Assembly: GCF_019285515.1 (NCBI RefSeq)
Contig: NZ_CP079095.1
Coordinates: 3,380,501-3,444,500 of the forward strand
Direction: 5' to 3'
Length of the DNA: 64,000 bases
Source: Methylococcus sp. Mc7
Lineage (GTDB): Bacteria; Pseudomonadota; Gammaproteobacteria; Methylococcales; Methylococcaceae
Position 1 is the stretch's first letter, and each line of letters starts with the position of its first letter. The translations under genes were made by a program, and so were the position numbers. Below, piece after piece: positions 17,046 through 27,082 of the stretch. The notes below the pieces were generated by a model. It saw only the letters and a list, made by a program, of their open reading frames with translations. It had not been told where the DNA came from and searched no databases.

Positions 17046-18735
17046 CCTGAATCCGTGTTCCCCTCGGCTTACACCTTCCCATCGAGCCTGAACGCATGAA
17101 TTTCGAGCGCTCTCCCTTGGGATTTGCCCTCGCTACCGGCGATCCGGGGAACGTTCGACCGGGGTTTCGGGGCCAATCTGCTTGGCGTGCGCTTATCGTC
17201 AGCTCATTTTCCGCTCCATGCGCGAGACTGTCCCTTCCGGGGTTCCGGAATCAGGGATTCGAGGCGTGCGGCAGGCATTTCCCGTCATCCGGACGCCGCC
17301 GCCCACAGCCGATTCTGAAGCATCACGAACACGGCTACGTTTGCCGCCACGCCACGGCCGAAATCGAGGATCAGCCGGCGGGCATGGGCGACGAACTTCG
17401 CCGCCCGGTACATGATCTCCTGTAGCACGGTCCGGATGCGGCGGCGCTTGGCCGGATGACGGATCGGCGCAATCTCGCCGGTCAGGCCGATCTGTCCCAA
17501 GAGACGCAGGCAGTTGTAGGCGAAGGCCGCCAGATGCAGGATCACGTCGTTGGTGTCGAACTTGCCCGAGGGCAGCCGCTCCAGATCAAGGTCGGTCTTG
17601 AACTCGGAGTGGAACTGCTCATGCATGCCGTGGTGCTGGTAGAGTTCGATCACTTCCTCGGCGGAACAGGAGAGCGTCGTCCACCAGCCTTCCAGTTCGA
17701 CCTCCGGGGCCAGCAGGTGTTGGCCCTTCTTGTCGATGGTGCGCTCGGTCACCTGGGCGACCAGGCGGAAGGAGCGCTTCTCCTTGTGCCAGGCGCGTTC
17801 CACTTCCAACGACAGCAACGCAACCCGCTTGCCTGGACGAGCCTCGGCAAAGGCGCCCGCCTCCTCGGCGCGCTTGACCCAGTCCCCCTTGTCCTGCTTG
17901 CGGGGGTTCCACTTGCAGATGAAGTCGAGGCTTCGCCCCAGCGCGGCTTGCCGGTCTCGCTCCGCGGCCTTGGCGAACAGAAGCTGTGCGCCGTCGAAAC
18001 CGCTGTCCTCGCGCAGCAGCACGGGCTGATCCGGTTTGACCAGGCGTTCGATGCGCGGAAACAGCCGCTCGTAGAAGTAGTGCGTCTCGAACGCCGAGTG
18101 GCGGGACCCTGGCCTCAGTTCCAGCCCGGTGTTCCAGCCTTCGTTGCCGAGATAGGCGGCAATCGGCGTGTAACCGTCGAAGCCCTGATAGGTGCGCGAC
18201 ACCGCTTCCTTCTTCGTGCCACTATTGTCCATGGCGAAGGTATCGATGTCGCAGCAGACATAGCCCTTGTGCGGCGTGATCGGCGCCTCGGTTCGCTCCA
18301 GCAGCCTCAGGGAAAGCTCATCGGCCAGATCGCGGATGGCTTCCGCCTTGGCATTCAGACGCTGGCGCAGCCACACGGCTCCGGGCACCTTCGTCAGCCC
18401 CAGCGACTCCTTGAAGAAGCGATCATTCCGGAATGGCTCGATGGCTTCGAAGTCGCTCTTGCCCAGACTCAACAGCCCGACCACGCTCTTGACGATGTCC
18501 GAGGTACGCATGCCTTGCGACACCGGGATCTTCGGGTCAATGACCGCCTCCACCTGCGCCGCCTGGCAGCACTGGCCAATCAGCGCCAGGCCGGAATACG
18601 AGGTCAGTTGCAGCTTGCTGGATTGCTTGACTTCAAAGCGCGGCATGATCAAATGGGTGACATCGAAAATGGGCTAATTATACAATGGATTCAATATGTT
18701 ATGAATTATTTAGAGGGTGGGAGCACGGATTCAGG
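17046..18735 (-). mobile_element. IS1380-family insertion sequence, copy 2
   Basis: A second complete 1690-bp copy with the same terminal repeats (CCTGAATCCGTG at 17046-17057; complement at 18724-18735). Its own 5-bp target duplication is ATAAA (17041-17045 and 18736-18740), different from that of copy 1, so it is an independent insertion and not part of a tandem duplication. It has the same orientation as copy 1, 65 bp away. Recombination between the two would delete 1755 bp. Confidence 0.95.
17285..18652 (-). CDS. IS1380-family transposase, copy 2
   Basis: A 455-residue transposase identical in sequence to that of copy 1, with the same candidate DDE residues and no disruption. The identity points to very recent transposition. 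Confidence 0.95.
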   Translation of the reverse strand: MIMPRFEVKQSSKLQLTSYSGLALIGQCCQAAQVEAVIDPKIPVSQGMRTSDIVKSVVGLLSLGKSDFEAIEPFRNDRFFKESLGLTKVPGAVWLRQRLNAKAEAIRDLADELSLRLLERTEAPITPHKGYVCCDIDTFAMDNSGTKKEAVSRTYQGFDGYTPIAAYLGNEGWNTGLELRPGSRHSAFETHYFYERLFPRIERLVKPDQPVLLREDSGFDGAQLLFAKAAERDRQAALGRSLDFICKWNPRKQDKGDWVKRAEEAGAFAEARPGKRVALLSLEVERAWHKEKRSFRLVAQVTERTIDKKGQHLLAPEVELEGWWTTLSCSAEEVIELYQHHGMHEQFHSEFKTDLDLERLPSGKFDTNDVILHLAAFAYNCLRLLGQIGLTGEIAPIRHPAKRRRIRTVLQEIMYRAAKFVAHARRLILDFGRGVAANVAVFVMLQNRLWAAASG

Positions 18736-19120
18736 ATAAAATTTGCAAATAAAGCGGATATATTTGGAGACATAATAACGATAACAGAAGTGAGTATGGC
18801 GGAACACGACTCTGTTGGTATGCGGCAACAACCCAGAAAACACAAAATGAGCAACATATTGCCAGGGTTGCCATCCAGCCTGGAACTATTTTTAGCCAAT
18901 CAAAAAGCAGGTAATTAAGCCACCGCCCGTCCGACCTGAGCTGGTATGCGTAGTTGTCTAGATAATAAAGGTCGTCGTGGCGGTAGGCGGTTATCGTAGA
19001 CAGCTCGCCAAAGGTGCCGATCGAAAAATATGCAGATACTATTACCAACAGGTAACCATACAACCACTTGAGCCTTGTCTTCCGTTCTGTTGGGAGTGCA
19101 GATATAGGATTTAAATTCAT
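18736..19120 (-). pseudogene. N-terminal part of a disrupted GtrII-like membrane glucosyltransferase
   Basis: The first 128 codons of the broken gene, after which the reading frame enters the IS end and stops (the IS supplies a Ser codon and TGA at 18731-18736). It has an N-terminal transmembrane helix, then YRHDDLYYLDNYAYQ and DGRWLNYLLFDWL, which resemble the first extracytoplasmic loop of GtrII-type glucosyltransferases with paired acidic residues, and two more helices. The ATG at 19120 has only a weak ribosome site. The gene lies 97 bp downstream of the FAD/Fe-S dehydrogenase gene on the same strand. Confidence 0.72.
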
Positions 19121-19217
19121 CGGAAGAAATAGTATTGCTGCAAACGATAGCCAATGCTGGCACGTTATGATGATTAAGTCTTGTCTGGTTGGCGGGATGA
19201 TTGTTATCTTAGATGAT

Positions 19218-22200
19218 TCAGACTAGTACGCGCTCAACTCCCCCATTGACCGCCCGCTCCACATAATCCTTCATCCAGTTCTCACCCAGTACATGCCGTG
19301 CAAGCTCAACCACAATGTAATCGGCGTCGAGCTTGTCGACATCCTCACGGTAGCGCTGCAGTCCCTGCAGGCAGGAAGGGCAGGAGGTCAGCACCTTCAC
19401 CGGGCCGTCGAAGCCGTCTGCCTTTGCCCTGGCCGCATCGGCTTTCAGTTCGGTCTCCTTGCGGAAGCGGACCTGGGTGGAGATGTCCGGGCGGGCGATG
19501 GCGAGAGTGCCGGACTCGCCGCAGCAGCGCTCGGATTTGGCGATCCGGCTGCCGTCGGCGGTGGCGATCAGGGCGTTGACGGTCTTGAGCGGGTCCTGCT
19601 GCTTCATTGGGCTGTGGCAGGGGTCGTGGTACAGGTAGCGGGCGCCGTTCACGCCTTCGAGTTTCACGCCTTTCTCCAGCAGGTATTCGTGGATGTCGAG
19701 CATTCGGCTGCCGGGGAAGATGCGGTCGAATTCGTAGGAGGCGAGCTGGTCCAGGCAGGTGCCGCAGCTCACGACCACCGTCTTGATGTCGAGGTAGTTG
19801 AGGGTGTTGGCGACGCGGTGGAACAGCACCCGGTTGTCGGTGGTGATCTTCTCGGCTTTGTCGAACTGGCCGGCGGCGCGCTGGGGGAAGCCGCAGCACA
19901 GGTAGCCGGGCGGCAGCACGGTCTGCACGCCGATCTCGTACAGCATGGCCTGGGTGGCGAGCCCCACCTGCGAGAACAGCCGCTCCGAGCCGCAGCCGGG
20001 AAAATAGAACACGGCTTCGGAATCCACCGCGGTCTTGCGCGGGTCGCGGATCACCGGCACGACCTGGTTGTCCTCGATGTCGAGCAGGGCGCGGGCGGTC
20101 TTGGCTGGCAGTTGGCCCGGCATCTTCTTGTTGATGAAGTGGACCACCTGTTCGGCGACTTTCGGTTTGCCCAGCGAGGCCGGCGGCCGGCGGGTCTGGG
20201 CCTGACCCCAGGGTCTGAGCAGCAGATGGCCCAAGCGCTGGCCGCGGTAGCCCCATTCGATCATGCTGGTACGCATGGCCTTGATCGCATTGGGGCGGGT
20301 GACGTTGAGAAAGGCCAGCGCCGCGGTCTTGGCCGGATTGAAGCTCTGCTTGCCCATCTTGCGCAGCAGGTTGCGCATGTTCATCGACACCTGGCCGAAA
20401 TCGATGTCGACCGGGCAGGGGTTGTAGCACTTGTGGCAGACGGTGCAGTGGTCGGCGACGTCCTCGAATTCCTTCCAGTGGGTGATGGAGATGCCGCGGC
20501 GGGTCTGCTCCTCGTACAGAAAGGCCTCGATCAGGAGCGAGGTGGCGAGGATCTTGTTGCGCGGCGAGTACGGCAGATTGGCCTGTGGCACGTGGGTGGA
20601 GCAGACCGGCTTGCACTTGCCGCAGCGCAGGCAGTCCTTCACCGAATCGGCGATGGCGCCGATGTCGCTCTGCTGCATGATGAGCGACTCGAAACCCATC
20701 AGGCTGAAAGACGGTGTGTAGGCGGTGCGGAGGTCGGCGCCCGGCATCAGCTTGCCCTGGTTGAAGCGGCCCTCGGGATCGACCTGGGCCTTGTAGGCAT
20801 GGAACGGCGCCACTTCCTCGGGCGTCAGGAACTCGTACTTGGTGATGCCGATGCCGTGCTCGCCGGAGATCACCCCACCCAGCGAACGCGCCAGCGCCAT
20901 GATGCGGACGACGGCGGCGTTGGCCTCCTGCAGCATCTCGTAGTGGTCGGAGTTGACCGGCAGGTTGGTGTGGACGTTGCCGTCCCCGGCGTGCATGTGC
21001 AGGGCGACGAATACCCGGCCGCGCAGGACGGCCTTGTGCACCGCCTCGATCCGCTCGACGACCGGACGGAAGTTGTCGCCCTCGAAGATGCTCTTGAGGC
21101 GTGGCAGCAGTTCGTTCTTCCAGGAGACGCGCACCGAATGGTCCTGAACCCGATGAAACAGCGTCGGCTCCTCGGCGCGGTTGGTCAGCGCGCCGGCTTC
21201 GATGCCCAGATCGGCAAACCGGGCTTCGGCCTGCTCCAGCGGCAGATCCAGGTGATGCAGTATCCATTGCCAGCGTTCCCGCACCGAGAGGACGGCATCC
21301 AGCGCCAGCGCCCGCCGCTCGCCGATCAGCTCGGTCTTGTCGACGCCCTCCTCGTAGGCGCGCAGCGGCAGATCGCCGCCGAGGAATTCCGCCAGGGCGT
21401 CGCACAGCTTGAGCTTGTTGCGCAGCGACAGCTCGATGTTGATGCGCTCGATGCCGTCGCAGTAATCGCCCATGCGCGGCAGCGGGATCACCACATCTTC
21501 GTTGATCTTGAAGGCGTTGGTGTGCTTGGAGATCGCCGCGGTGCGGGCGCGGTCCAGCCAGAACTTGCGGCGGGCCTCCGGGCTGACGGCGATGAAGCCT
21601 TCCGCCCCCCGGGCATTGCATAGCCGCACCACTTGGGACGCGGCCTGCGCCACCGCGTCGTCGTCGTCGCCGACGATGTCCCCGAACAGCACCATCTTCG
21701 GGCGGCCGTGGCGGCGGGCCTTGGTGGCATAGCCCACGGCCTTGACGTAGCGTTCGTCCAGGTGCTCCAGCCCCGCCAGCATGACGCGGGCGCCGCCGCT
21801 CTTGGGCAGGCTTCCGAGGTAGTCCTGGATTTCGACGATGGCCGGCACGGCTTCGCGCACCTGGCCGAAGAACTCCAGGCAGAAGGTGCGGGTGTACGGC
21901 GGCATCTCGTGCAGAATCCAGCGCGCCGAGGTGATGATGCCGTCGCAGCCTTCTTTTTGAATGCCGGGCAGGCCGCCGAGGAATTTGTCGGTCACGTCCT
22001 TGCCCAGGCCGGTCTTGCGGAAGCGGTGGCCGGGGAGGGTGAGGATTTCCTCGCTCAGGGCTTGTCCCGAGGCGTCGTAGCGCTTGAGCCGGAACCACAC
22101 CTCGTCCTGATCGTGGATCTTGCCGAGGTTGTGGTTCAGCCGCTCGACCTCCAGCCAGTTGCCGTCCGGCGTGACCATGCGCCAGGAGGCCAGGTTGTCC

Positions 22201-23144
22201 AGCGCCGTACCCCACAGCACCGCCTTCTTGCCGCCGGCGTTCATGGCGACGTTGCCGCCGATGCAGGAGGCGTCCGCCGAGGTCGGGTCGCAGGCGAACA
22301 CCAGGTCCGCCTGTTCCGCCACATCCATCACCCGCCGCGTCACCACGCCGGCGCCGGTGAAGATCGTGGCGTAGGGCTGATCCACGCCGGGCAGCCGGGT
22401 ATCGCGTTCGACCGGCCCCAGCTCCAGCAGCTTCTCGGTGTTGATGACGGCGGACAAAGGTGTCAGCGGCACCGCGCCGCCGGTGTAGCCGGTGCCGCCG
22501 CCGCGGGGGACGATGGTCAGTCCCAGTTCGATGCAGTCGCGCACCAGGTGGCCGACTTCCTCCTCGCTGCAGGGGTAGAGCACGACGAACGGGTATTCCA
22601 CGCGCCAGTCGGTCGCGTCGGTCACGTGGGTGACGCGGGCGTAGCCGTCGAAGCAGATGTTGTCCTTGCGGGTGTGGCGCGACAGCAGGGTCAGCGCCCG
22701 CCGGCGCAGTTTCCGGGTATGCTCGAATTGCGCTTCGAAAGCGTCGACCGCCTGCTGCGCCGCCTGGATCAGCAGGGCAACCTTGGCCGCGCGCCCGGCA
22801 CTGCCGGCCTCGACCTCGGCGCGGCGCTGGTCCATCTGGCGCAGGCGGTGGCGCAGCGCCTCCAGCAAGGCCCGGCGTCGGCCCCTGTTGTCGAGCAGGT
22901 CGTCTTCCAGGTAGGGATTGCGCTGGACCGCCCAGATGTCGCCGAGCACCTCGTACAGCATGCGCGCCGAGCGGCCGGTGACGCGCTCGGCGCGCAAGTC
23001 CTCCAGCACTTGCCACATGTCCTCGCCGAGCAGGCGGATCACGATCTCGCGGTCGGAAAACGAGGTGTAGTTGTAAGGAATCTCGCGCAGGCGGACGGGG
23101 CCTGGGTCGGTGTTGGGGGGTAAGGCTTCCGGGGCCGCAGCCAT
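19218..23144 (-). CDS. Large FAD-linked oxidase / Fe-S dehydrogenase (DUF3683, GlpC/Dld fusion type)
   Basis: A 1308-residue composite redox enzyme. After a DUF3683-type N-terminal region (to about 190) comes a PCMH-type FAD-binding domain with [11 protein letters not shown] (about 215), an FAD-oxidase C-terminal domain with [10 protein letters not shown] (about 710), two 4Fe-4S motifs ([11 protein letters not shown] about 838; [11 protein letters not shown] about 905) and two CCG domains (FPGCGSERL about 1048; HDPCHSP about 1173). This layout resembles D-lactate or other D-2-hydroxyacid dehydrogenases joined to a GlpC-type electron-transfer subunit, feeding electrons to the quinone pool. The substrate is not known. 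The start at 23144 follows the conserved MAAAPE; a longer open frame upstream is not coding-like. Confidence 0.9.
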   Translation of the reverse strand: MAAAPEALPPNTDPGPVRLREIPYNYTSFSDREIVIRLLGEDMWQVLEDLRAERVTGRSARMLYEVLGDIWAVQRNPYLEDDLLDNRGRRRALLEALRHRLRQMDQRRAEVEAGSAGRAAKVALLIQAAQQAVDAFEAQFEHTRKLRRRALTLLSRHTRKDNICFDGYARVTHVTDATDWRVEYPFVVLYPCSEEEVGHLVRDCIELGLTIVPRGGGTGYTGGAVPLTPLSAVINTEKLLELGPVERDTRLPGVDQPYATIFTGAGVVTRRVMDVAEQADLVFACDPTSADASCIGGNVAMNAGGKKAVLWGTALDNLASWRMVTPDGNWLEVERLNHNLGKIHDQDEVWFRLKRYDASGQALSEEILTLPGHRFRKTGLGKDVTDKFLGGLPGIQKEGCDGIITSARWILHEMPPYTRTFCLEFFGQVREAVPAIVEIQDYLGSLPKSGGARVMLAGLEHLDERYVKAVGYATKARRHGRPKMVLFGDIVGDDDDAVAQAASQVVRLCNARGAEGFIAVSPEARRKFWLDRARTAAISKHTNAFKINEDVVIPLPRMGDYCDGIERINIELSLRNKLKLCDALAEFLGGDLPLRAYEEGVDKTELIGERRALALDAVLSVRERWQWILHHLDLPLEQAEARFADLGIEAGALTNRAEEPTLFHRVQDHSVRVSWKNELLPRLKSIFEGDNFRPVVERIEAVHKAVLRGRVFVALHMHAGDGNVHTNLPVNSDHYEMLQEANAAVVRIMALARSLGGVISGEHGIGITKYEFLTPEEVAPFHAYKAQVDPEGRFNQGKLMPGADLRTAYTPSFSLMGFESLIMQQSDIGAIADSVKDCLRCGKCKPVCSTHVPQANLPYSPRNKILATSLLIEAFLYEEQTRRGISITHWKEFEDVADHCTVCHKCYNPCPVDIDFGQVSMNMRNLLRKMGKQSFNPAKTAALAFLNVTRPNAIKAMRTSMIEWGYRGQRLGHLLLRPWGQAQTRRPPASLGKPKVAEQVVHFINKKMPGQLPAKTARALLDIEDNQVVPVIRDPRKTAVDSEAVFYFPGCGSERLFSQVGLATQAMLYEIGVQTVLPPGYLCCGFPQRAAGQFDKAEKITTDNRVLFHRVANTLNYLDIKTVVVSCGTCLDQLASYEFDRIFPGSRMLDIHEYLLEKGVKLEGVNGARYLYHDPCHSPMKQQDPLKTVNALIATADGSRIAKSERCCGESGTLAIARPDISTQVRFRKETELKADAARAKADGFDGPVKVLTSCPSCLQGLQRYREDVDKLDADYIVVELARHVLGENWMKDYVERAVNGGVERVLV

Positions 23145-23245
23145 GCCGTGGTTTCTCTTGAGCAATAAAGGCTCGATTCTATCGCGCGGGCAGGGCCGGA
23201 AATACGGCCGGGCGCGCAACAGTGATGATCGGTTTGCGAACCCGT

Positions 23246-24721
23246 TCAGCCGGATGGACCCATCCCGCCCAGGCAGAGGTATTTCAGCTCCAGGTATTCG
23301 TCCATGCCGTGGCGCGAACCTTCTCGGCCGATGCCGGACTGCTTGACCCCGCCGAAAGGCGCGACGTCGTAGGACAACATGCCGGTATTGACGCCGACCA
23401 TGCCGTATTCCAGCGCTTCGCCGACGCGGAAAGCGCGGGCCAGGTCGCGGGTATAGAAGTAGGCGGCGAGGCCGTACTCGGTGGCGTTGGCGATCGCTAT
23501 GGCTTCGTCTTCGGAACCGAAGCGCAGCAATGGCGCCACCGGCCCGAAGGTCTCCTCGCGAGTGCACAGCATCTCCGGCGTGACTTCCGCGAGCACCGTG
23601 GGCTGGAAAAACCGTCCGCCCAAGGGGTGCCGCCCGCCTCCGGCCAGTACGCGGGCGCCTTTAGCCCTTGCATCGGCGATGTGGCGCTCCACCTTGGCGA
23701 GCGCCTGCTCGTCGATGAGCGGGCCCTGGACGACACCTTCGTCCAGGCCGTTGCCGACCTTGAGCGTGCGTACTTTGGCCGCGAGGCGTTCGGCGAAGGT
23801 GTCGTAGATCGAGTCGTGGATCAGGAAACGGTTGGTGCAGACGCAGGTCTGGCCGGTGTTGCGATATTTCGACAGCGATGCGCCCTCGACAGCCGCGTCC
23901 AGATCGGCGTCCTCGAATACGATGAAGGGCGCATTGCCGCCCAGCTCCAGCGAGACCTTCTTCACCGTCGCGGCGCATTGCGCCATCAACAGGCGTCCCA
24001 CCTCGGTCGAGCCGGTGAAGGAGAGCTTGCGGACTCGGGGGTTGGAGGTCAGTTCGCCGCCGATCGCTTCCGGCCTTCCGGTCACGACGTTGACCACGCC
24101 CGGCGGGAAGCCCGCCCGCACCGCCAGCTCCGCCAGGGCGAGGGCGGTCAGCGGCGTCTGCTCGGCGGGCTTGACCACCACGGTGCAGCCGGCGGCCAGG
24201 GCCGGCGCGATCTTGCGGGTGATCATCGCCGCCGGGAAATTCCACGGCGTGATGGCCGCGCACACGCCGATGGGCTGGCGGATGGCCAGCAGCCGTTTGT
24301 CGGCCACGGGCGAGGGGATGGTTTCGCCGTAGGCGCGCCTGGCCTCCTCCGCGAACCATTCGACGAAGCCGGCGGCGTAGACGATCTCGTTGCGGGCCTC
24401 GGCCAGCGGCTTGCCCTGCTCGGCGGTGAGGATGCGGGCGAGGTCCTCGGTGTGGTTCAGGATCAGCTCGTACCAGCGGCGCAGGACCGCCGCGCGCTCC
24501 TTGGCGGTCTTGCCGCGCCAGCCGGCCCAGGCGCATTCTGCGGCGGCGATCGCCCGCGCGGTTTCGGCGGCGCCCATGTCGGGCACGCGGGCCAGAATCT
24601 CGCCCGTGGCCGGGTTGGTCACGGGAAAAGTCTTTGAGCTGTCGGCGCCAACCCATTGGCCGTCGATCAGGCACTGCGTACGCAGCAGGCCGGGCTGGGC
24701 GAGGCGGAGTTCATGGCTCAT
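23246..24721 (-). CDS. gabD: NAD(P)-dependent succinate-semialdehyde dehydrogenase
   Basis: A 491-residue aldehyde dehydrogenase. It has the [14 protein letters not shown] cofactor strand, SFTGSTEVG, the general base Glu in LELGGNAPF (about 255) and the catalytic Cys in [10 protein letters not shown] (about 292). Length and motifs are closest to GabD/SSADH, which oxidises succinate semialdehyde to succinate; related semialdehydes cannot be excluded. The start at 24721 gives [11 protein letters not shown], in line with the family. It is 101 bp upstream of the large FAD/Fe-S dehydrogenase gene on the same strand and divergent from the secreted orphan at 24861. Confidence 0.87.
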   Translation of the reverse strand: MSHELRLAQPGLLRTQCLIDGQWVGADSSKTFPVTNPATGEILARVPDMGAAETARAIAAAECAWAGWRGKTAKERAAVLRRWYELILNHTEDLARILTAEQGKPLAEARNEIVYAAGFVEWFAEEARRAYGETIPSPVADKRLLAIRQPIGVCAAITPWNFPAAMITRKIAPALAAGCTVVVKPAEQTPLTALALAELAVRAGFPPGVVNVVTGRPEAIGGELTSNPRVRKLSFTGSTEVGRLLMAQCAATVKKVSLELGGNAPFIVFEDADLDAAVEGASLSKYRNTGQTCVCTNRFLIHDSIYDTFAERLAAKVRTLKVGNGLDEGVVQGPLIDEQALAKVERHIADARAKGARVLAGGGRHPLGGRFFQPTVLAEVTPEMLCTREETFGPVAPLLRFGSEDEAIAIANATEYGLAAYFYTRDLARAFRVGEALEYGMVGVNTGMLSYDVAPFGGVKQSGIGREGSRHGMDEYLELKYLCLGGMGPSG

Positions 24722-24860
24722 CGGCGGACTCCAAAAAAAGGATGTGCCCGTGTCGTGTACGGCATTTCGCACATTTTCGGCGCGGTAGTACCATGATGCA
24801 CCATGAGGCCGCAGGTGTCTTGATCGCATCACAACGAAAGTCGAAAGAGGAGAATCGTGC

Positions 24861-25559
24861 ATGAACGTACAAAAGAACGGATCGGACGGGATGGCGTCCC
24901 GGCTTAAACTCGCCGCGGCGATGCTGTTGATGTTCGGATGGGGCAGCGGCCAGGCGGAACCCGAACCGGCGCAGCCGCAGACCTTTTCACCGGACACGGC
25001 CTCGATTTCGCCGGCGGTGAAGCAGAAGGTTCTCGAGCACATGAAACAGACCAACCTCGAGCGGCTGAAAGGCTGGCCGGGAATCATTTTCTACTGTCCG
25101 GTGGAAGAGGCCGAAAATCCGGCGGTCAAGGCCATCTGTACCGCCGTGAACGCCGATGTCGGCAAGCTGATGGTCGAACACAAGGTTCCGTTCCAGATCG
25201 CCAAGAGCTCGTTCGACACGCATTTTCTGCCGCACATGTCGGGCCGGCTGCTGCTCGTCGTCGATTTTGCGGCGACGCCGCCCGGCGCCCAGCCCGCGGC
25301 GATCTCGGCCGAAGTCCAGGGGCTGGCCCACTATGCCCACGCGGTGAACTGGTCGTCCGAGCTCTATCCCGAGTCCGGCGGCAAGGACAAAAGCCCGCTG
25401 GAAGTGCCCCAGCACGTCGATGCGCTGCTGTGGGAGAGCAACTTCATCGTGGCCACACCGGGCGATCAGTCCACCCTGTTGGAGCAGGCGATCGCCGCGA
25501 TCGAAGAAAGGGTCAGGAACTTCCTCGCCGAGTTCGACCGGGTCAACCACAAGCGCTGA
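24861..25559 (+). CDS. Predicted secreted protein of unknown function
   Basis: A 232-residue protein I do not recognise. It has a basic N-terminus, a hydrophobic signal (AAAMLLMFGWGSGQAEP) with likely cleavage near residue 32, then a mixed alpha/beta soluble body with two Cys (FYCPVEE and AICTAV) that could pair in the periplasm. A good ribosome site (AGAGGAG) precedes the ATG. The next gene, a UbiH-type hydroxylase, follows after 33 bp, so the two are probably cotranscribed. No domain or active-site motif is evident. Confidence 0.75.
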   Translation: MNVQKNGSDGMASRLKLAAAMLLMFGWGSGQAEPEPAQPQTFSPDTASISPAVKQKVLEHMKQTNLERLKGWPGIIFYCPVEEAENPAVKAICTAVNADVGKLMVEHKVPFQIAKSSFDTHFLPHMSGRLLLVVDFAATPPGAQPAAISAEVQGLAHYAHAVNWSSELYPESGGKDKSPLEVPQHVDALLWESNFIVATPGDQSTLLEQAIAAIEERVRNFLAEFDRVNHKR

Positions 25560-25592
25560 AGTGGGACTCCGCCAGGGGGAGAGCAAAATCAA

Positions 25593-26810
25593 ATGTCAGA
25601 ACGATACGATATCGCCATCGTAGGCGGCGGGATGGTGGGCGCGACGCTGGCCTGCGCGCTGGAAGGAACCGGGTTGCGCGTCGCCCTGATCGAGGGGGCG
25701 CTGCCGCCCGCCTTCTCCCCGGAGCAGCCGCACGACCTGCGGGTCTCCGCGGTCAGCATCGCCTCGGTCAGCATCCTCAACTCGGTCGGCGCCTGGGCCG
25801 GTGTCGTTTCCCGCCGCTGCTGCCCGTTCCGGCGGATGCGGGTGTGGGAAGACCGCGGCGACGTGCTGTTCGCGAGCGAAGACATCCACGAGGAAGTGCT
25901 CGGCTACATCGTCGAGAACCGCGTGCTCCAGCTCGCGCTGATCGACCGGCTGCCGGGTCTCTCCGGCGTCGATTTCCTGTGTCCGGCCAAGACCCGCAAG
26001 ATCGACTATGGCTCGCAAGGCTCGCGCCTCGAACTGGAGGACGGGCGCGTGATCGAAGCGCGGCTGCTGGTCGCGGCGGACGGCGGCCAGTCTCAGGCCC
26101 GGCAGGCCGCCGGCATGGGGATCAGCAGTTGGGACTACGAGCATCATGCCCTGGTACTCACCGTCGAGACCGCCTATCCGCAGCAGGACATCACCTGGCA
26201 GCGCTTCACCCCGCACGGGCCCCAGGCCTTCCTGCCCCTCGACGGGCGCAACGCCTCATTGGTGTGGTATGAGGCGCCGGAACGGGTGAAATGGCTGCTC
26301 TCCCTCCCCGACGAAGCCCTGCTGGGCGAATTGGGCCGGGAATTCCCCGCCGAACTGGGCGAGATCAAGAGCATCGTCAGCCGCGGCTTCTTCCCGCTCC
26401 GCCGCCAGCACGCCTTGCGCTATTACAAGGAAGGCGCGGTCCTGGTGGGCGACGCCGCCCACACCATCCATCCGCTGGCGGGCCAAGGCGTCAACATCGG
26501 CCTGCTCGACGCCGCCGCCCTGGCCGAAGTGCTCGCCAAGGCCAAGCGCGCCGGCCGCGACATCGGGTCCAGCGCCGTGCTGCGCGAATACGAAGGCATG
26601 CGCCGCAACAGCAACCTACTGATGATGACCGCCATGGACTTCTTCTACCGCGCCTTCGGCAACGCCAACGTCCCGCTGCGCTTCGTCCGCAATCTCGGCC
26701 TCGGCTTGGCCGAACGGATCACTCCCGCCAAGAAGCTGGTAATGCGGTATGCGATGGGATTGGACGGGAGTTTGCCGAAGCTGGCGAGAGGAGAGGGGCT
26801 AAGGGGGTGA
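25593..26810 (+). CDS. UbiH/UbiF/COQ6-family FAD-dependent hydroxylase
   Basis: A 405-residue flavoprotein monooxygenase. The N-terminal dinucleotide fold is IAIVGGGMVGATLACALEG, and the FAD ribityl-binding motif is GDAAHTIHPLAGQGVN in the C-terminal third, both diagnostic for the ubiquinone hydroxylase family. It likely hydroxylates the benzoquinone ring during ubiquinone synthesis; which position (UbiH, UbiF, UbiI or UbiM role) cannot be decided from sequence alone. Follows the secreted orphan by 33 bp. No other ubi gene is nearby. Confidence 0.88.
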   Translation: MSERYDIAIVGGGMVGATLACALEGTGLRVALIEGALPPAFSPEQPHDLRVSAVSIASVSILNSVGAWAGVVSRRCCPFRRMRVWEDRGDVLFASEDIHEEVLGYIVENRVLQLALIDRLPGLSGVDFLCPAKTRKIDYGSQGSRLELEDGRVIEARLLVAADGGQSQARQAAGMGISSWDYEHHALVLTVETAYPQQDITWQRFTPHGPQAFLPLDGRNASLVWYEAPERVKWLLSLPDEALLGELGREFPAELGEIKSIVSRGFFPLRRQHALRYYKEGAVLVGDAAHTIHPLAGQGVNIGLLDAAALAEVLAKAKRAGRDIGSSAVLREYEGMRRNSNLLMMTAMDFFYRAFGNANVPLRFVRNLGLGLAERITPAKKLVMRYAMGLDGSLPKLARGEGLRG

Positions 26811-26944
26811 ACGGCTGTTCCGGCGCGCCCACGCCGGCCGATGGCGGAAATCGGTCGCCAGGAATAAGTGATTGATGGCGGGTGTAGTTCGTCCTGAATG
26901 TTAAGAGGGCTTGCGCATGAGGATCGATATGTGCCGTTTCGGGC

Positions 26945-27043
26945 GTAACCGTTCAATCCCCCGGGAGCGCGGGCGTCCGGCCCACTGAAAGGGCGGCCAG
27001 GATGGCTGCGTTCCCGACAAAAAATTGGGGGGGTCTGAACGGA
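26945..27043. repeat. Structured interspersed repeat, copy 1 (upstream of the DUF4160 gene)
   Basis: A 99-bp segment that recurs at 27664-27760 with about 85% identity. It begins GTAACCGTTCA and ends TGAACGGA, so its ends form an inverted repeat (CCGTTCA/TGAACGG), and it has the GC-rich core GGGAGCGCGGGCGTCC. The inner hairpin present in copy 2 is decayed here. The two copies are direct repeats bracketing the DUF4160/DUF2442 pair. Outside the repeat, 26811-26944 holds nothing I can recognise. Confidence 0.8.
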
Positions 27044-27062
27044 CACTTTCGGGCAGGGCGGA

Positions 27063-27074
27063 CACGGATTCAGG
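27063..27074 (+). repeat. Solo 12-bp match to the IS1380 terminal repeat
   Basis: CACGGATTCAGG here is identical to the 12-bp transposase-proximal ends of the two IS1380-type copies at 16969-16980 and 18724-18735. No transposase or second end is nearby. It may be the scar of an imprecise excision or a related element's remnant. Its last bases (CAGGA) serve as the apparent ribosome site of the DUF4160 gene. Confidence 0.5.
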
Positions 27075-27082
27075 ACATTGTT

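Noticed and set aside
19345-23016. Open frame of 1223 codons overlapping the FAD/Fe-S dehydrogenase
   Set aside because: Same strand, different frame, Arg/Gly-rich and without motifs; the other frame has all expected domains.
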